Source of the DNA: Castor canadensis
Taxonomy: Eukaryota; Chordata; Mammalia; Rodentia; Castoridae
Direction: 5' to 3'
DNA: 64,000 nt
NCBI RefSeq assembly: GCF_047511655.1
Contig: NC_133391.1
Coordinates: 109,839,384 to 109,903,383 of the forward strand
Part shown: positions 48,922 through 61,298 of the stretch, piece by piece
Numbering within the stretch: position 1 is the stretch's first letter
How the letters are laid out: every line of letters begins with the position of its first letter
The notes under the pieces: generated by a model
Seen by the model: only the letters and a program-made list of their open reading frames with translations
What the model was told of the DNA's origin: nothing
Databases searched by the model: none
Program-made: the position numbers and the translations under genes

Positions 48922-49663
48922 CGAGATGTGACTTAAAAGTGGTACTGGTGAAATGTTCATCTTTAACATAAAAAGATTTAGGCTAATCAATGGGCATAGC
49001 AATCTCTGAGGCCTCTGATCAAGTGTGGACACATGTCGTAAGCATGAATGTGACCAGCTAGCTAGCTGTCATTATCTGAAAATGACAGCATTCTTAGAAT
49101 GAAAAGATCAAACTAGAACAATTGTGGAATGATAATCCTATATGTGTTTTTCATTCTTTTTTAGTGTCAAGTCTTCAAGTTGGAACATTTATTTTAATTG
49201 CACCAAATGAACTGAATTTGTGTTTTGTTTTTAAATGCAGCGCTTTAAATCGAGCTTATGTTCTGCCTGTCAACTTGAACTGGAATGTCTTGTGTTACTT
49301 TGTAGATGATAAACAGCTCTCAAATCTACTTAATCTGTGTTATATTGTATGTGTCTAAGTTTTAATACTGAAGGAAGACTTTCAGTAAATTTTAATATAG
49401 GCAAGAGAAATATTAGTAATGTGATACAAATTTGCAATACACAGTTCTAAGTTTATGGTTAATATTACTATTTGGCTGTTTCAAAGCTAAAGAAACTTAA
49501 ATTTTAGATTAAAAAGTACTTATCGTTTACTAATTAGATATTGTTCTCAACCATTAAGAGTAAAAAGAAGAAACTTTTTTTTAAGGAAAAATTATTTAGG
49601 AATTATTTTCAATTTGTTGTAACTGTTTCAGTAGAAACAAAGTATAGAATTTGAAGCCACTTT

Positions 49664-49790
49664 TTTTTTTTTTGAAATAGGGTCTTACTGTGTATTCCAT
49701 CTAGCCTTGAATAGGTGATCCTCCTGCCTCAGCCTCCTGAGTGCTGTGATTATAAGTATGCACCACCATGCCCAGCTAAGTCACCAATGT
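49664..49790 (-). mobile_element. B1-like (7SL-derived) SINE monomer, reverse
   Basis: A T run is followed by 'gaaatagggtcttactgtgt', 'gatcctcctgcctcagcctc', 'gtgattataagtatgcacca' and 'ccatgcccagct'. This is the full reverse complement of a B1-type monomer with no tRNA-like part. It may lie inside a long TMEM167A 3' UTR. Confidence 0.9.
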
Positions 49791-52700
49791 TTAAAGACCA
49801 CTTTAAAGTACTTGGAATGAATTGTAGGAGAGCATCAAGAAAGCTTATTTTGTGTTACTTTTTTTTTCTTTTTAAAACAAAAGCATTTTTGTAGGATATT
49901 GCTGTACTTATATTTTTTTCACATCTGTAGGTGGTTAAAAGTAGCATATTTTGCTTTGGACAAGGAATCGGGTTATGATTCTACTCTGAACTCCCTTAGG
50001 TTTAACATTAGGTAACATTGGGTTTAACATCAAGAATTGTCAGGGTATCCCAGAATAGGACTCTTGTGTCAGCATATTCATTCAGAATAAGTCACCTTTC
50101 TGGGTCTATTTTGTAGGTGACCATCTCTTGTACATCTCTGCTGCCAACTGGACTTCCAAAGCTTTGTCAGCTTTTTTTAATATGCTAACACAAATCTAAC
50201 ATAACCTATTTTAAGACGTTTCTTGAGTTTGCATGTCAGAAGAGGTAGATGGAATGTACGTTTAAGAAATATTTAACCTGAAATATTTGTGGTAAATAGT
50301 AAAACTTTTCACTATGCCTAGGAGCTGAACAGTTCAAGGCAGCTTATTTCTAATCCCAATCATTCTTAATGTCTTTAAACACAAGTTCATTAGGAGGTGG
50401 GGGAAAGACAAAGGATCTTATGAAGAAAAGCAGTTAACATCTTTATTTTTTTCAGTTACCACTGAATACTATACTTTAAAACCAAAGAACAGTGTAGGGG
50501 CTTTTAAGCCCACAGACTTCAGATACTCATCTTGTGGAATGTAGAGGAGAATTAAAGATCAACTTACCCATCAACTGTGCTGCCTCTGTCACATGGACTT
50601 GCTGCAAGACTTGAAGAATGGACCGTGAAGTCCATAGCTTGCTAGGTTCAGGTGCTCTCCCTGGCTTCCTTTATGGCTTCAGAATCTTTTGATTCCATGT
50701 CTCTTGGAATTTGTTTTGTTCTGATATTTACTTTCCACTTGGTTTCAGCTTTGCCAATGACAGGGTCATGTCTTCTTTCCAGGCAGTCTTACAAGATGGG
50801 TAATCAAAAGGCTACATAGTCTGTAAAATTCCCCTGTAGCTTAAAAAATTGAGATTCAAACTCAGTGTCTTCGTTGACCCCTATTCTGTGCAGGCACTAC
50901 CCTGAATCAAGCTTTTTCCTGATAGGGATAATAGTAATTTGTAATAGATTTCTTCGTCTTGGCAATCAGATAATTAGTCTAGTTTTAACTTAGGGCAAAA
51001 TAGATGTTTGAGTGAATTAACTTCTCCAACTTTACAAAGTCAAAACTGAACAGATCTCTGCCTCTTTTTTGACAAATCTTCAGTACTTGTAAATAATACA
51101 TATTTTTTCAGTAAGTATTTATAGAATGCATATGTTATATTGCCATTGAAAATAAATAAGTACAGTTTCTTCCTTGTAATTATAATTTAGTAGGTAAGAG
51201 ATGAAGTGATATATTCAAAATATGTGATAGCAGTTATTATTGAGAGAATCCCAGGATTCTAGAAGGAAACAAGAGTTGACTATTCAATGAGGATGTTAAC
51301 TTCCTTCTAAAAAGCATTGGATAAGATGAACTTGAGAGCATTTGCAAAAACACAGTGGTGTACAGAACTATACATGCCAAGCTTGTGCCACTTGCAGAGT
51401 ATTAACACATAAGCCAAAAAGGTGGACAGAGGTAAGATCTTAAGAGACTTGTATTTTTCTCATTCCTATGTATTACCTACCTCACAATTGAAGTTGAGTA
51501 TATTTTCCTTCTTGCCTAACACAAAAGACTTCCATGAAGAAAATAAAATTCTCTTTGATACATGTGCAAACAAGGTTGAATATTTCTATGGCTAATTTTG
51601 GACCAGGAATGCCATAGCATATTCTCCAGAGAAAAACCTAAGTAGAATATAGGGTAGAGGCAACTAGTCATTTGAGTCAATGTTTTCAGGAACTCTTCAA
51701 AAGCTTATGCTCCATCCATGTGAAAAGGATGTTTGCACTGTCTGCAGTTCCTAGGTGCACAGAAAATATCTTCAATAATCAAGGACTTGCATTTTATAAA
51801 AGCCTTTGAGAAGTTACTGGATCCTAGCAAACTGAAAACAAGAATGAAAGGTTTGGGGGGGACCACTCTTTCTTTGGAATTCATCCAGTAATGATAAATG
51901 TGTGAAATATGTCACTAATACCAGCAGCATGTGGATATTGCACAGTTTTGTTGCTGTTAATCAGAACTGCTGCTAGCTTCTGAAAAATATCTGCATAGCT
52001 CTTCTCTTACTTTGCCCTCAAACTAATCCCAAAATAATCTTAAATGGAATTCCAATATCAGAAATGAAGATATGGAAATACATGTCCTATGATAATAAGA
52101 CTACAGATAATCATCCTAATCTCTGATAAGTTCATATGTCTGGTATGTAATAAAAGTCCAAATGAACTATCAAGAGCCTCCTAGTTTTGTCTTATTGCCA
52201 GATAAGTGAAATGATTGTTTAGAGGTTAAAAAATTGGAATTGTCACCTTTTTAGTAAGGTAGAAACAGAAAAACCTTTTGCCTACATGTTAATTCATGGC
52301 TGGCCAAGATCCATTTTTGGATATGCCTTGCTTTGGAAAATATCTTACTGTTACCATCCCAAGTTTTGATCAACACAGATAAAACTTTGTTAAGCCTGTT
52401 AATAGATTAACCTAACCTAATTCATACCTAACTGAATGATTTTCAACGGTTTTGTTTTTAGTTAGGTTTAGAACTCATATTCCAGATATGAATAGGAAAA
52501 GAGTATGTAGTTATTTCCCTCAGTGTATATTGTAAACTTTCCTTGTTGCTCCATTATAACTACCAATTGGTGTGTGACTTTATAGAAAAAGTTAATTTCT
52601 GATTTCTAACAAGTCAAAAGAACCCCAAATGGCTTTGCTTTAGACCGTTGAACCTATTCAGGAAGCAAAATCTGTTCAGTTCAGAGGGTTTACATTAATG

Positions 52701-54360
52701 TCCATCACCAAAATTGTCTATAGGGCAGAAAAAAAAGTGAAAAACAAATTTTGGAAATTAAGTTGGATCACTTCACACAGACAATGGAGGATGAGAACAC
52801 TCAGGAATTTTGTAATACCCAGACACTATTGTTAAGAGTTTTATTTGACAGGGAAGATGCCTAGGAACAAATGTGTAAGGATATAGGGCTTATTGCCAAA
52901 GTGCCAAAACCTGGAGTTTATCAGCTACTTCCAACATACTTGATCAGTATTCATTCTAGGTAGGCTAAGTAGTGAAAACAATGTGCAGATATTAAACTGT
53001 TCAAAAAAGTAAGTATTTAAAGCATATAGGATTTTAAGAAGGCCAGCATTAAAAATATTTGTAGTATCCAAATGTTAAAACTGATCTGCGGGTTCAAGAT
53101 TATAAAAAAGGATTTGATCTTAGAAATTATGAGTTTGTAAAAATAAAATACAACATGCATTGGGGCTCTTGGAAATAAGATGGTGTTTGATTTCATTTAG
53201 TAGAAATGCAGTTTTTTTGCTTTCAACTTACAAATAACACCACTAGTAAATCTTGGAAAATAAGAACTGTGGCTTATAAAATGTTTTTAAGAACTTTACA
53301 ATATGAAATTAAGCTGTAGCACACAAATATAGGATAATCAAGTTAGATGAGTTTTCTGGAAAGTTTTATAAGTAAACATCTGTCAATGGGTTACTGTTCT
53401 TACCTCTTAAAATACAGTGTCAGTTCTCAACACATTATGCTAGTTGAATGTTTTTTTCCAGGTTTTGGGTTTTTTTGTTTTTGTTTTTGTTTTTTTGTTA
53501 CTTTTCAGTATTTCAGTCACAAGGATCTTCAAAAAAGTTTAATTGAATCTGCCACAGATAACAGAAATTTGGCATAGTATACTATTGAGATGATCCCTGA
53601 TTCCCCAGGCAATTAGTTTGACTTGCCATGAAGAAGTGAGGTAAACTTGGGATTACCTTAAGGCCCTCCAAAGTGGAAAAATTAATAACTTGTTAATCTT
53701 GATCTATAGGGTAGAGTCTTTCCTAGCTCCCATATCTAGATGAGTCCTTTCGTTTGAGATCTGTCATGGTCAGGGTAGTCTAGTAAAACAAGGTAAATAC
53801 AACTCCTAGAATTTAGATTGTTAGTGAAGACCAACTTAAAAAAAATAGGCAAGTATGCACAACCTATAGTAAAGACTGAAGAAAAAAAAAACTGAAAAAT
53901 GATTCAAATGAGGTGACCAGAGAAGACCAGTGTATGAAGTTGATAGTTAGGCTAAGACCTACTGCAGATAAGGAACAGGATCAAAGAGGCAAAAGGGACA
54001 ATATATTCAGAGACAGGAAAGAGCTTGAGATTTGCAATAGTAGATAAACAGAAAACCAACATGGAGAATAAACATACAGAGTGAAGAAAAAAAATGGGCC
54101 AAATCATGCCGGACTTTGAGCCATAGAAAAGACTGGTTGACTCAGGCAAAATATTTGACCGTACATAATTGAAGAAACTAGGGTAGCAGTCTGTAAGGCT
54201 GCTGTCTTGGGTCTGATGTTGGAGCTGAAATCCCCATGGCAGGTATTCAAGAAGAGAAGACTAAAAACTTCAGGACGGATGGTCTGACTTGTTCTTGTTC
54301 TGACCTTGGTACTGTGAATCTCCTACAGAAAGAAGCCAGTGACATTATGTTCAAGCTACA
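49791..54360. other. possible distal 3' UTR, then intergenic; no further gene seen
   Basis: Unique AT-rich sequence. There are several AATAAA hexamers, and a T/G-rich run at 53,465-53,495. No exon-like or RNA-gene-like segment is supported. Confidence 0.45.
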
Positions 54361-56400
54361 AAAATGACTGCTGCTTTACCTCTGCTGAACAAATTTCCCC
54401 CAATGTTCTTTCCTGTGGTCCACAATACCCAGAATTTTACAAGGAAAGAAATTCTAGGAAATGGGGTACAGCCTAATAAGTTGATACATTACAAAGTTGT
54501 CAGTCCCTCTACGAGCCTTCAACATATATTTCCTCCCAGCAACTAAACTTAATATTTGCCAAACAGAACTCTATTTTCCCTCTAAATCTGCTGCTTCTGG
54601 GTTTTCCAGTTTCTATGAACAGTACCACTTTCCTTCATCTCAAAACTTTCTAATCTTCTGAACTTTTCCTCAGGTCTCCCTGACCTTTTCTGCCTCATCT
54701 GTGCTGCCCACAATCTGCAACCTTAAGTTTTGTTGTTTTGTACAATGCCCACACCAGGTGCAAGTGTTCAAACTCAGCAGTGGTTACACAATCCCACACA
54801 TTGGTTTCATATTTAGTTTGATATAAGCCCCCTTCTGTAACCCCAGAAGTATGAAAATGACATTCTGCCCTCCAAAAGCAGTTAGCGGGAAGTGAGTTAT
54901 GGTAGAGGAACTAGCATACTGTTATCATTATTTAAACCAAGAAAAACACTGTAGACAAGATGAAAGATCTAATAAAAATGTGTTCTTATTCCTGATTCTA
55001 AAACTTAACAGCTGGGCTTTCCCATGTGGAATTGTGTTACATAAATAACTCAGCCAGGAAACAGAGGAGCTATGAAGAAGTCCAACAAAATGATAGATGA
55101 TCCTGGACACTGCACATCACACCCAGCGGAGTTTGAAGGAAATGAGTGGTCACTGGACAATACTGGAGAGCTGGTGCTGGCATGTGTGATCAGCAGACTT
55201 TGCAGAACCTCATAATTACCAGAGTCAATTCTACAGGAGTTTTCTTTCTACTTAAGTACATTAACACTCCCTAATCTATCCCATAGGGGCCTTTTCTGCC
55301 TCATCTAAATTTGTCATCTTTTAATTAGTCATGGAAATCCAGAAAAACTGGCCCTCGGAAATTTATTGAGCTTCAAACTGAAATAAGCTCTAAATTCTTT
55401 AATTTTCTCTTAAAGGGAATAAATATCCTGAGTGCATCCTAGTTAGAATTATTGTCCACATAATCTAGTCAAAGCTAATGATGCATTTCCTACTTCCACT
55501 TTTTCCTTCAATGAAGTATATGTAGTTGTAGTTATGGCACAAATGCCAAAAGACACTGAGAAAACAGAATGAAAATAGAACTTCAGTCTAAGAAAGTGAA
55601 TGCAGTTTTCCTTTTCCATTTACAGGAAGGGAAGGTACAGAATTTGGGGGCAAGTCTCATCTCAGATTTGGTTTAGGAAATCTCCAAAAAGCCTTTCCAG
55701 CTCTGAAATGCAATGACCGTCCTCTGTGGTAGTGCAAATTGTTCCTAACTTGTCCCCATTTGTATTTCTCAGCGGTTTCTTAAACATGGGCAGCACTCTT
55801 AGGAAAGAGTCACATTTTTTTTCCAGGCATATCCTTGAGAATCTTGAAATCTTGTGGCTAAAAGCTGTACATTTGTAAAAGGTACTCAGAAATTCACCTT
55901 CACAGAAATTACAAGGGAGCTCACTTTGTTATTTTTGAAGTGCTATAAGAAACATTGTGTGATTATACTAGCAGTTAATTCCATAGGAAATATTCATGGA
56001 ACTTGTACTTATTACTACTTTCTTGACTTAATTCTTACATTAATTTCATTTATTTGGAAATGTCAGCAAGAATCAACTCCCCCACTGACTATTCTATACA
56101 AATGGAAATATCCACATCAATTTGAAAGAAGATAAAGAGAAGAAAACAAAAAATAAAATACTTATAGGTCTTCTTTAATTACTTATTATTTCCCCCTACT
56201 CTCTGCCCTTTATGTGTTGTTACTTGCAATCCAATTCAACAAATTATAGCACTGTAAGAGTTACTAAATACAAGAGACTTCCTATCTTCCTCTGAGTTTC
56301 AAAAATATGGTTCCTTAAGTCCCCCTCAGAATCACATAGGGGATAAGATTCCATGACATCCTTAATCTCACACCTAAAAATGATATGCTTCTCATTATAA
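54361..56400. other. intergenic, unassigned; possibly partly LTR-derived
   Basis: 54,361-55,130 has the mixed composition often seen in old LTRs ('gtggtccacaatacccagaa', 'acattacaaagttgtcagtc'), but I cannot assign a family. A 47-codon open frame (55,072-55,215) has balanced composition but no motif I know. The rest shows nothing. Confidence 0.35.
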
Positions 56401-56409
56401 AACTAAAAT

Positions 56410-56765
56410 CTGTGAATTGTAGAAAATGTACAAAACTCAAAGAGAAAAAAATAAAGATTTTCAGTAGCCCTGCCAAGTTGAAGTACCACCATTAATGAGC
56501 TATATAAAGATACACAGTTTACTTTTACAAAATGGAATAAAATGCTACATGCTAGTTTTAGCTTCACCCTTCCTCATTTAACTGTATTTTGAACATCTTT
56601 GCACAACTTACAGATTTTTGCTATTATACATTTAAAAATAATTAGACAGTATTCTATGGTATAACATAATTTATTTAACCTATAGCTTGTTATTGTACAC
56701 AAATTGTTTCCACTCTGGAAATGACATATTTAAAAGGACAGCATAGCACAAATCACATCAGTGCC
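56410..56765 (-). mobile_element. old L1M-type 3' end, reverse
   Basis: 'tattttgaacatctttgcac', 'cagtattctatggtataaca', 'taatttatttaacctatagc' and 'aaattgtttccactctggaa' follow the reverse complement of old L1 3' ends. Confidence 0.6.
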
Positions 56766-57230
56766 CTCTTAAGATTAATGCTTGTATTTAAGTTAACATA
56801 TGTACTTAAGCTAAAAAGTTATCTTCAATATTCACTCAGACCGGCATGAGTAGGTCTTTTGCTTATACATTTATACACAAAAAATTTTGACAGCTTACTT
56901 CTGATTATTTCAGGGTTACTTGGAAATATCTCTCCATTCCACCTTACCTGTAAGCTGAAATTGCACATATAAAAGCTTTACATTTGTATTTTATAAGTTT
57001 TTAACAGAGTAGGACATAATGCATTTTAAATAATTCCCTTCCCTCACCATGAATCTGAATGAAGTACCTATGCATCAGATGCAGGAACCTGCAGCTAAAG
57101 TGCAATGTCTGAATCCACATCTCTGAATCATTTTGAGACACTGAGCAAAATGGAAAAGGATAACTATTATTTTTTTAAGTTCTTAGTGTGGAAACTAATG
57201 GTTCCCAGGTGGGAAGCACACGTACATATG

Positions 57231-57234
<4 letters not shown>

Positions 57235-57298
<64 letters not shown>
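57235..57298. repeat. (TA)32 microsatellite
   Basis: An uninterrupted run of 32 TA units is preceded by 'tacatatgtatg'. The repeated IY/YI open frames read through it are artefacts of the repeat. Confidence 0.98.
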
Positions 57299-57302
<4 letters not shown>

Positions 57303-59270
57303 TGAATACACTTAGAGAGTGATGGAGACACAATAGCAGACACAGGAATTGTGACAGTGAACCAAGATTGTGGGTGTTCCATAGAACACTCAGATGGAGC
57401 AAACCCCTTGACACACAGCCAGAATGCCATGTGGCCTCTAACTCACAGCCTTTGCTTTAGTTTTTCACTCCTTCAGGGTGTGGTTAGGCTCCATTTTAAT
57501 AATGCAAGTTGAACAGGACCAATTTATGGGAAATTTGACAATTCACTATTTTTATTCTACAAAACAGTATTTACAAAGCCATTAAATGTATATAATAAAG
57601 TAAAAATTGGACATGAAAGTATGCACATAATTAACATGAAATCATGTTACAAATACATTCACAGGAAAAGAACTATAAAATACATATCAACATGTTAATG
57701 GCTTTATTTAGGAGGTAGGAATAATAGTATTATTTTTCTTTTTTTAACTCTATATATTTGTGGTAAAATAGATAAAATAAATGACAAGCATGTACATTTG
57801 AATTTCACATCCTACTCTTTTATACATGCTTGACATTTTCTAACCATCAGACTTACTCCAAGTGGCTTTATTGATTTTTTTTTCTTCTTTGTTTCATTCC
57901 CACAAGAATATGAAAGGTCTTTGTTATTTTCTCTCTGCCTCTGTTTTTTGTTTGTTTGTTTGTTTGTTTTATTTTTTCTTTCTCCCACACTCACTTTCTC
58001 AAACTGGATGTTTCATATGAATTAAAAGTATTTAAAGGGTGGTCACTCCTTATTTGCCTTTGGAAATCCAGAATGTGAACAGTTTTAGTAAACTTCCATC
58101 TATCATGTAAATTCTTAATTCTTTGAAGAAGCACAAATGGACTGAATTTACCCTCTAATGCCTTGACTTCAAGCATTTTCAACCATCAAAAAAGCAAATC
58201 ATTTACATTTAGAACTGACAAGAAACAGACTCAGTTGTCTTCAAAATATATGCATTAAGAATAGTCTGCCAAGGGTTTTCTGTAAAGGCAAAAGATAATA
58301 AACTTAAAATGTATATATACTAGTCAATGAAAGTTTTACATATACAACAGAGTAACAGTGATCCAATTTCTAGAAATAATATAAAATTAATGCCCAGTAA
58401 GCTAGTTTTTTTTTAATGAAGAAACTCAATTATTTTCCATCTATCAAGAATGAAATGAAATTCATCTATATGAGATTACATGGCACAAAAGTTTCAACCG
58501 CATGAATTTTCCTGGTTTTCTGGTTTATAACAATAATGGTAAACATCTCTCCATTCATTTTACATACCTTATAAAATACTGGAGAATCTGGCATTTATTA
58601 TAGTGTTCAATTATATACACTTTGAGACTTTTGAAAAACTGAAACATTTCCAAGAGCCTGACCCTCCCCAACCAAATCAACTAGAAAACAGAGTAGAAAA
58701 TCTGTGCATGGACAATACTGTAGCTGAGTTTGGCTTTGAACATTTAAAAAAATTTTCTGGAGTAATATTAATTACTAAAACAAGGTTAATGATGCCATTT
58801 TGAAGAAGTGTGTTATAGAGAATTTATGCATGTCAATTGAAATCTTTTTTTTTCTCTCTTAAAGATTTATTCCCTTTCTTTACTAGGTGATTTTAGCAAA
58901 TCAGAAAATGTCTAACCATCAAGAATTAGAAAGTGAGTAAAAGTATCAGTGAAGCACAGTTAGCTCACACATTGTGGTAAACACAGTTGGCTGGTTAAAT
59001 TTTGTTGATTATTCTTTTCTTTTTTGAGTCATAGCTTTCTTACCTACCCCATTGTTCAGAAGCTCTATGCAATCACAGGGATATTGATAGCTGTCAGAAG
59101 CATACAATGAAAACCCTTCCTACTCTATAGAGAAATCCTCTACACCCTGCCCCGGAACTGCAGACTCATGGATGAATGTCTCTGCTTTCTGCACTACTGA
59201 CTAGTTTCACTTTCTGCTTTTCTCAATCCTCTACTTCCAATGAAACATAAAGGCTGAGTGGGGCAGGGCT
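57299..59270. other. intergenic, nothing recognised
   Basis: AT-rich sequence. A (TTTG)n patch lies at about 57,945-57,970. No gene is supported. Confidence 0.5.
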
Positions 59271-59274
59271 CTTC

Positions 59275-59287
59275 AGAAAATAAATAT
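59275..59287. repeat. left target-site duplication of the compound L1
   Basis: The 13-bp sequence AGAAAATAAATAT is found again at 61,286-61,298, directly after the A tail of the second L1 3' end. Confidence 0.85.
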
Positions 59288-60162
59288 GTTGCAATGAAAC
59301 CCCAGCAGCACAGCAACTAAGAGATAGCATAGATAAATGGTACCTCATAAAACTAAAAAGCTTCTGTTCATCAAAAGAAATGGTCTCTAAACTGAAGAGA
59401 ACACCCACAGAGTGGGAGAAAATATTTGCCAACTATACATCAGACAAAGGACTAATAACCAGAATATACAGGGAACTTAAAAAACTAAATTCTCCCAAAA
59501 CTAATGAACCAATAAAGAAATGGGCACGTGAACTAAACAGAACTTTCTCAAAAGAAGAAATTCAAATGGCCAAAAAACACTTGAAAAAATGCTCACCATC
59601 TCTAGCAATAAAGGAAATGCAAATTAAAACCACACTAAGATTCCACCTCACCCCTGTTAGAATAGCCATCATCAGCAACACCACCAACAACAGGTGTTGG
59701 CGAGGATGCGGGGAAAAAGGAACACTCTTACACTGTTGGTGGGAATGTAGACTAGTACAACCACTCTGGAAAAAAATTTGGAGGCTACTTAAAAAGCTGG
59801 ACATCGATCTACCATTTGATCCAGCAATACCACTCTTGGGGATATACCCAAAAGACTGTTACTCCAGAGGCACCTGCACATCCATGTTTATTGCGGCACT
59901 ATTCACAATAGCCAAGTTATGGAAACAGCCAAGATGCCCCAGCACTGACGAATGGATTAAGAAAATGTGGTATCTATACACAATGGAATTTTATGCAGCC
60001 ATGAAGAAGAACGAAATGTTATCATTCACTGGTAAATGGATGGAATTGGAGAACATCATTCTGAGTGAGGTTAGCCTGGCTCAAAACACCAAAAATCGTA
60101 TGTTCTCCCTCATATGTGGACATTACATCAAGGGCAAACACAATAAGGGGATTGGACTATGA
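59288..60162 (+). pseudogene. L1 ORF2 C-terminal fragment (open, no start)
   Basis: The frame is open from the left end of the L1 to TAG/TGA-type stop at 60,160-60,162, about 290 codons; the first ATG is at 59,380. ORF2 of L1 codes the endonuclease/reverse transcriptase. Only the C-terminal part is present, including the Cys-rich segment ([18 protein letters not shown], residues about 104-121 from the ATG), which has the CX3CX7HX4C spacing typical of L1 ORF2. The conserved tail [16 protein letters not shown] follows. The endonuclease and reverse-transcriptase domains are absent, so it is a fragment, not a functional gene. Confidence 0.93.
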
Positions 60163-61285
60163 GCACATGATAAAAGCGAGAGCACACAAGGGAGGGGTGA
60201 GGATAGGTAAGACACCTAAAAAACTAGCTAGCATTTGTTGCCCTTAACGCAGAGAAACTAAAGCAGATACCTTAAAGCAACTGAGGCCAATGGGAAAAGG
60301 GGAACAGGTACTAGAGAAAAGGTTAGATCAAAAAGAATTAACCTAGAAGGTAACACCCACGCACAGGAAATCAATGTGAGTCAATGCCCTGTATAGCTAT
60401 CCTTATCTCAACCAGCAAAAACCCAAAATTCCTTCCTATTATTGCTTATACTCTCTCTTCAACAAAATTAGAAATAAGGGCAAAATAGTTTCTGCTGGGT
60501 ATTGGGGGGGAGAGGGAGGGGGCGGAGTGGGTGGTAAGGGAGGGGGTGGGGGCATGGGGGAGAAATGAACCAATCCTTGTATGCACATATGAATAATAAA
60601 AGAAAAATAAAAAAAAGAAAAAAGAAAATGTGGTATCTATACACAATGGAATTTTATGCAGCCATGAAGAAGAACAAAATGTTATCATTCGCTGGTAAAT
60701 GGATGGAATTGGAGAACATCATTCTGAGTGAGGTTAGCCTGGCCTAAAAGACCAAAAATCGTATGTTCTCCCTCATATGTGGACATTACATCAAGGGCAA
60801 ACACAATAAGGGGATTGGACTATGAGCACATGATAAAAGCGAGAGCACACAAGGGAGGGGTGAGGATAGGTAAGACACCTAAAAAACTAGCTAGCATTTG
60901 TTGCCCTTAACGCAGAGAAACTAAAGCAGATACCTTAAAGCAACTGAGGCCAATGGGAAAAGGGGAACAGGTACTAGAGAAAAGGTTAGATCAAAAAGAA
61001 TTAACCTAGAAGGTAACACCCACGCACAGGAAATCAATGTGAGTCAATGCCCTGTATAGCTATCCTTATCTCAACCAGCAAAAACCCTTGTTCCTTCCTA
61101 TTATTGCTTATACTCTCTCTACAACAAAATTAGAAATAAGGCAAAACAGTTTCTGCTGGGTATTGGGGGGGGAGAGGGAGGGGGCGGAGTGGGTGGTTAG
61201 GGAGGGGGTCGGGGCAGGGGGGAGAAATGAACCAGGCCTTGTATGCACATACGAATAATAAAAGAAAAATGAAAAAAAAAAAAAA
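59288..61285 (+). mobile_element. young LINE-1 insertion with two tandem 3' ends
   Basis: The first part (59,288 to about 60,621) is a 5'-truncated L1: the end of ORF2, a 3' UTR with G-rich tract (about 60,505-60,560), and an A-rich tail 'aataataaaagaaaaataaa'. The second part (about 60,622-61,285) repeats the first from L1 position 59,959 onward, again through ORF2 end, 3' UTR, G-rich tract and A tail. By eye the two differ at some 15-20 of about 650 positions. One 13-bp target-site duplication encloses both. The low number of changes and clean tails mean the insertion is recent. It cannot move on its own because the 5' UTR, ORF1 and most of ORF2 are missing. Confidence 0.92.
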
Positions 61286-61298
61286 AGAAAATAAATAT
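61286..61298. repeat. right target-site duplication of the compound L1
   Basis: AGAAAATAAATAT follows the A tail directly and equals 59,275-59,287. The first bases merge with the A tail, so the boundary is ambiguous by one or two bases. Confidence 0.85.

Noticed and set aside
55072..55215. 47-codon frame starting MKKSNKMIDDPGH
   Set aside because: The composition is protein-like, but there is no motif, promoter or splice context and I know no similar protein. It is kept only as a note.
57105..57430. IY/YI-rich frames on both strands
   Set aside because: They are translations of the (TA)n microsatellite.
60065..60910. Two identical-looking 60-codon frames near 60,065 and 60,728
   Set aside because: They are alternative-frame readings of the duplicated L1 3' UTR, not a gene pair.
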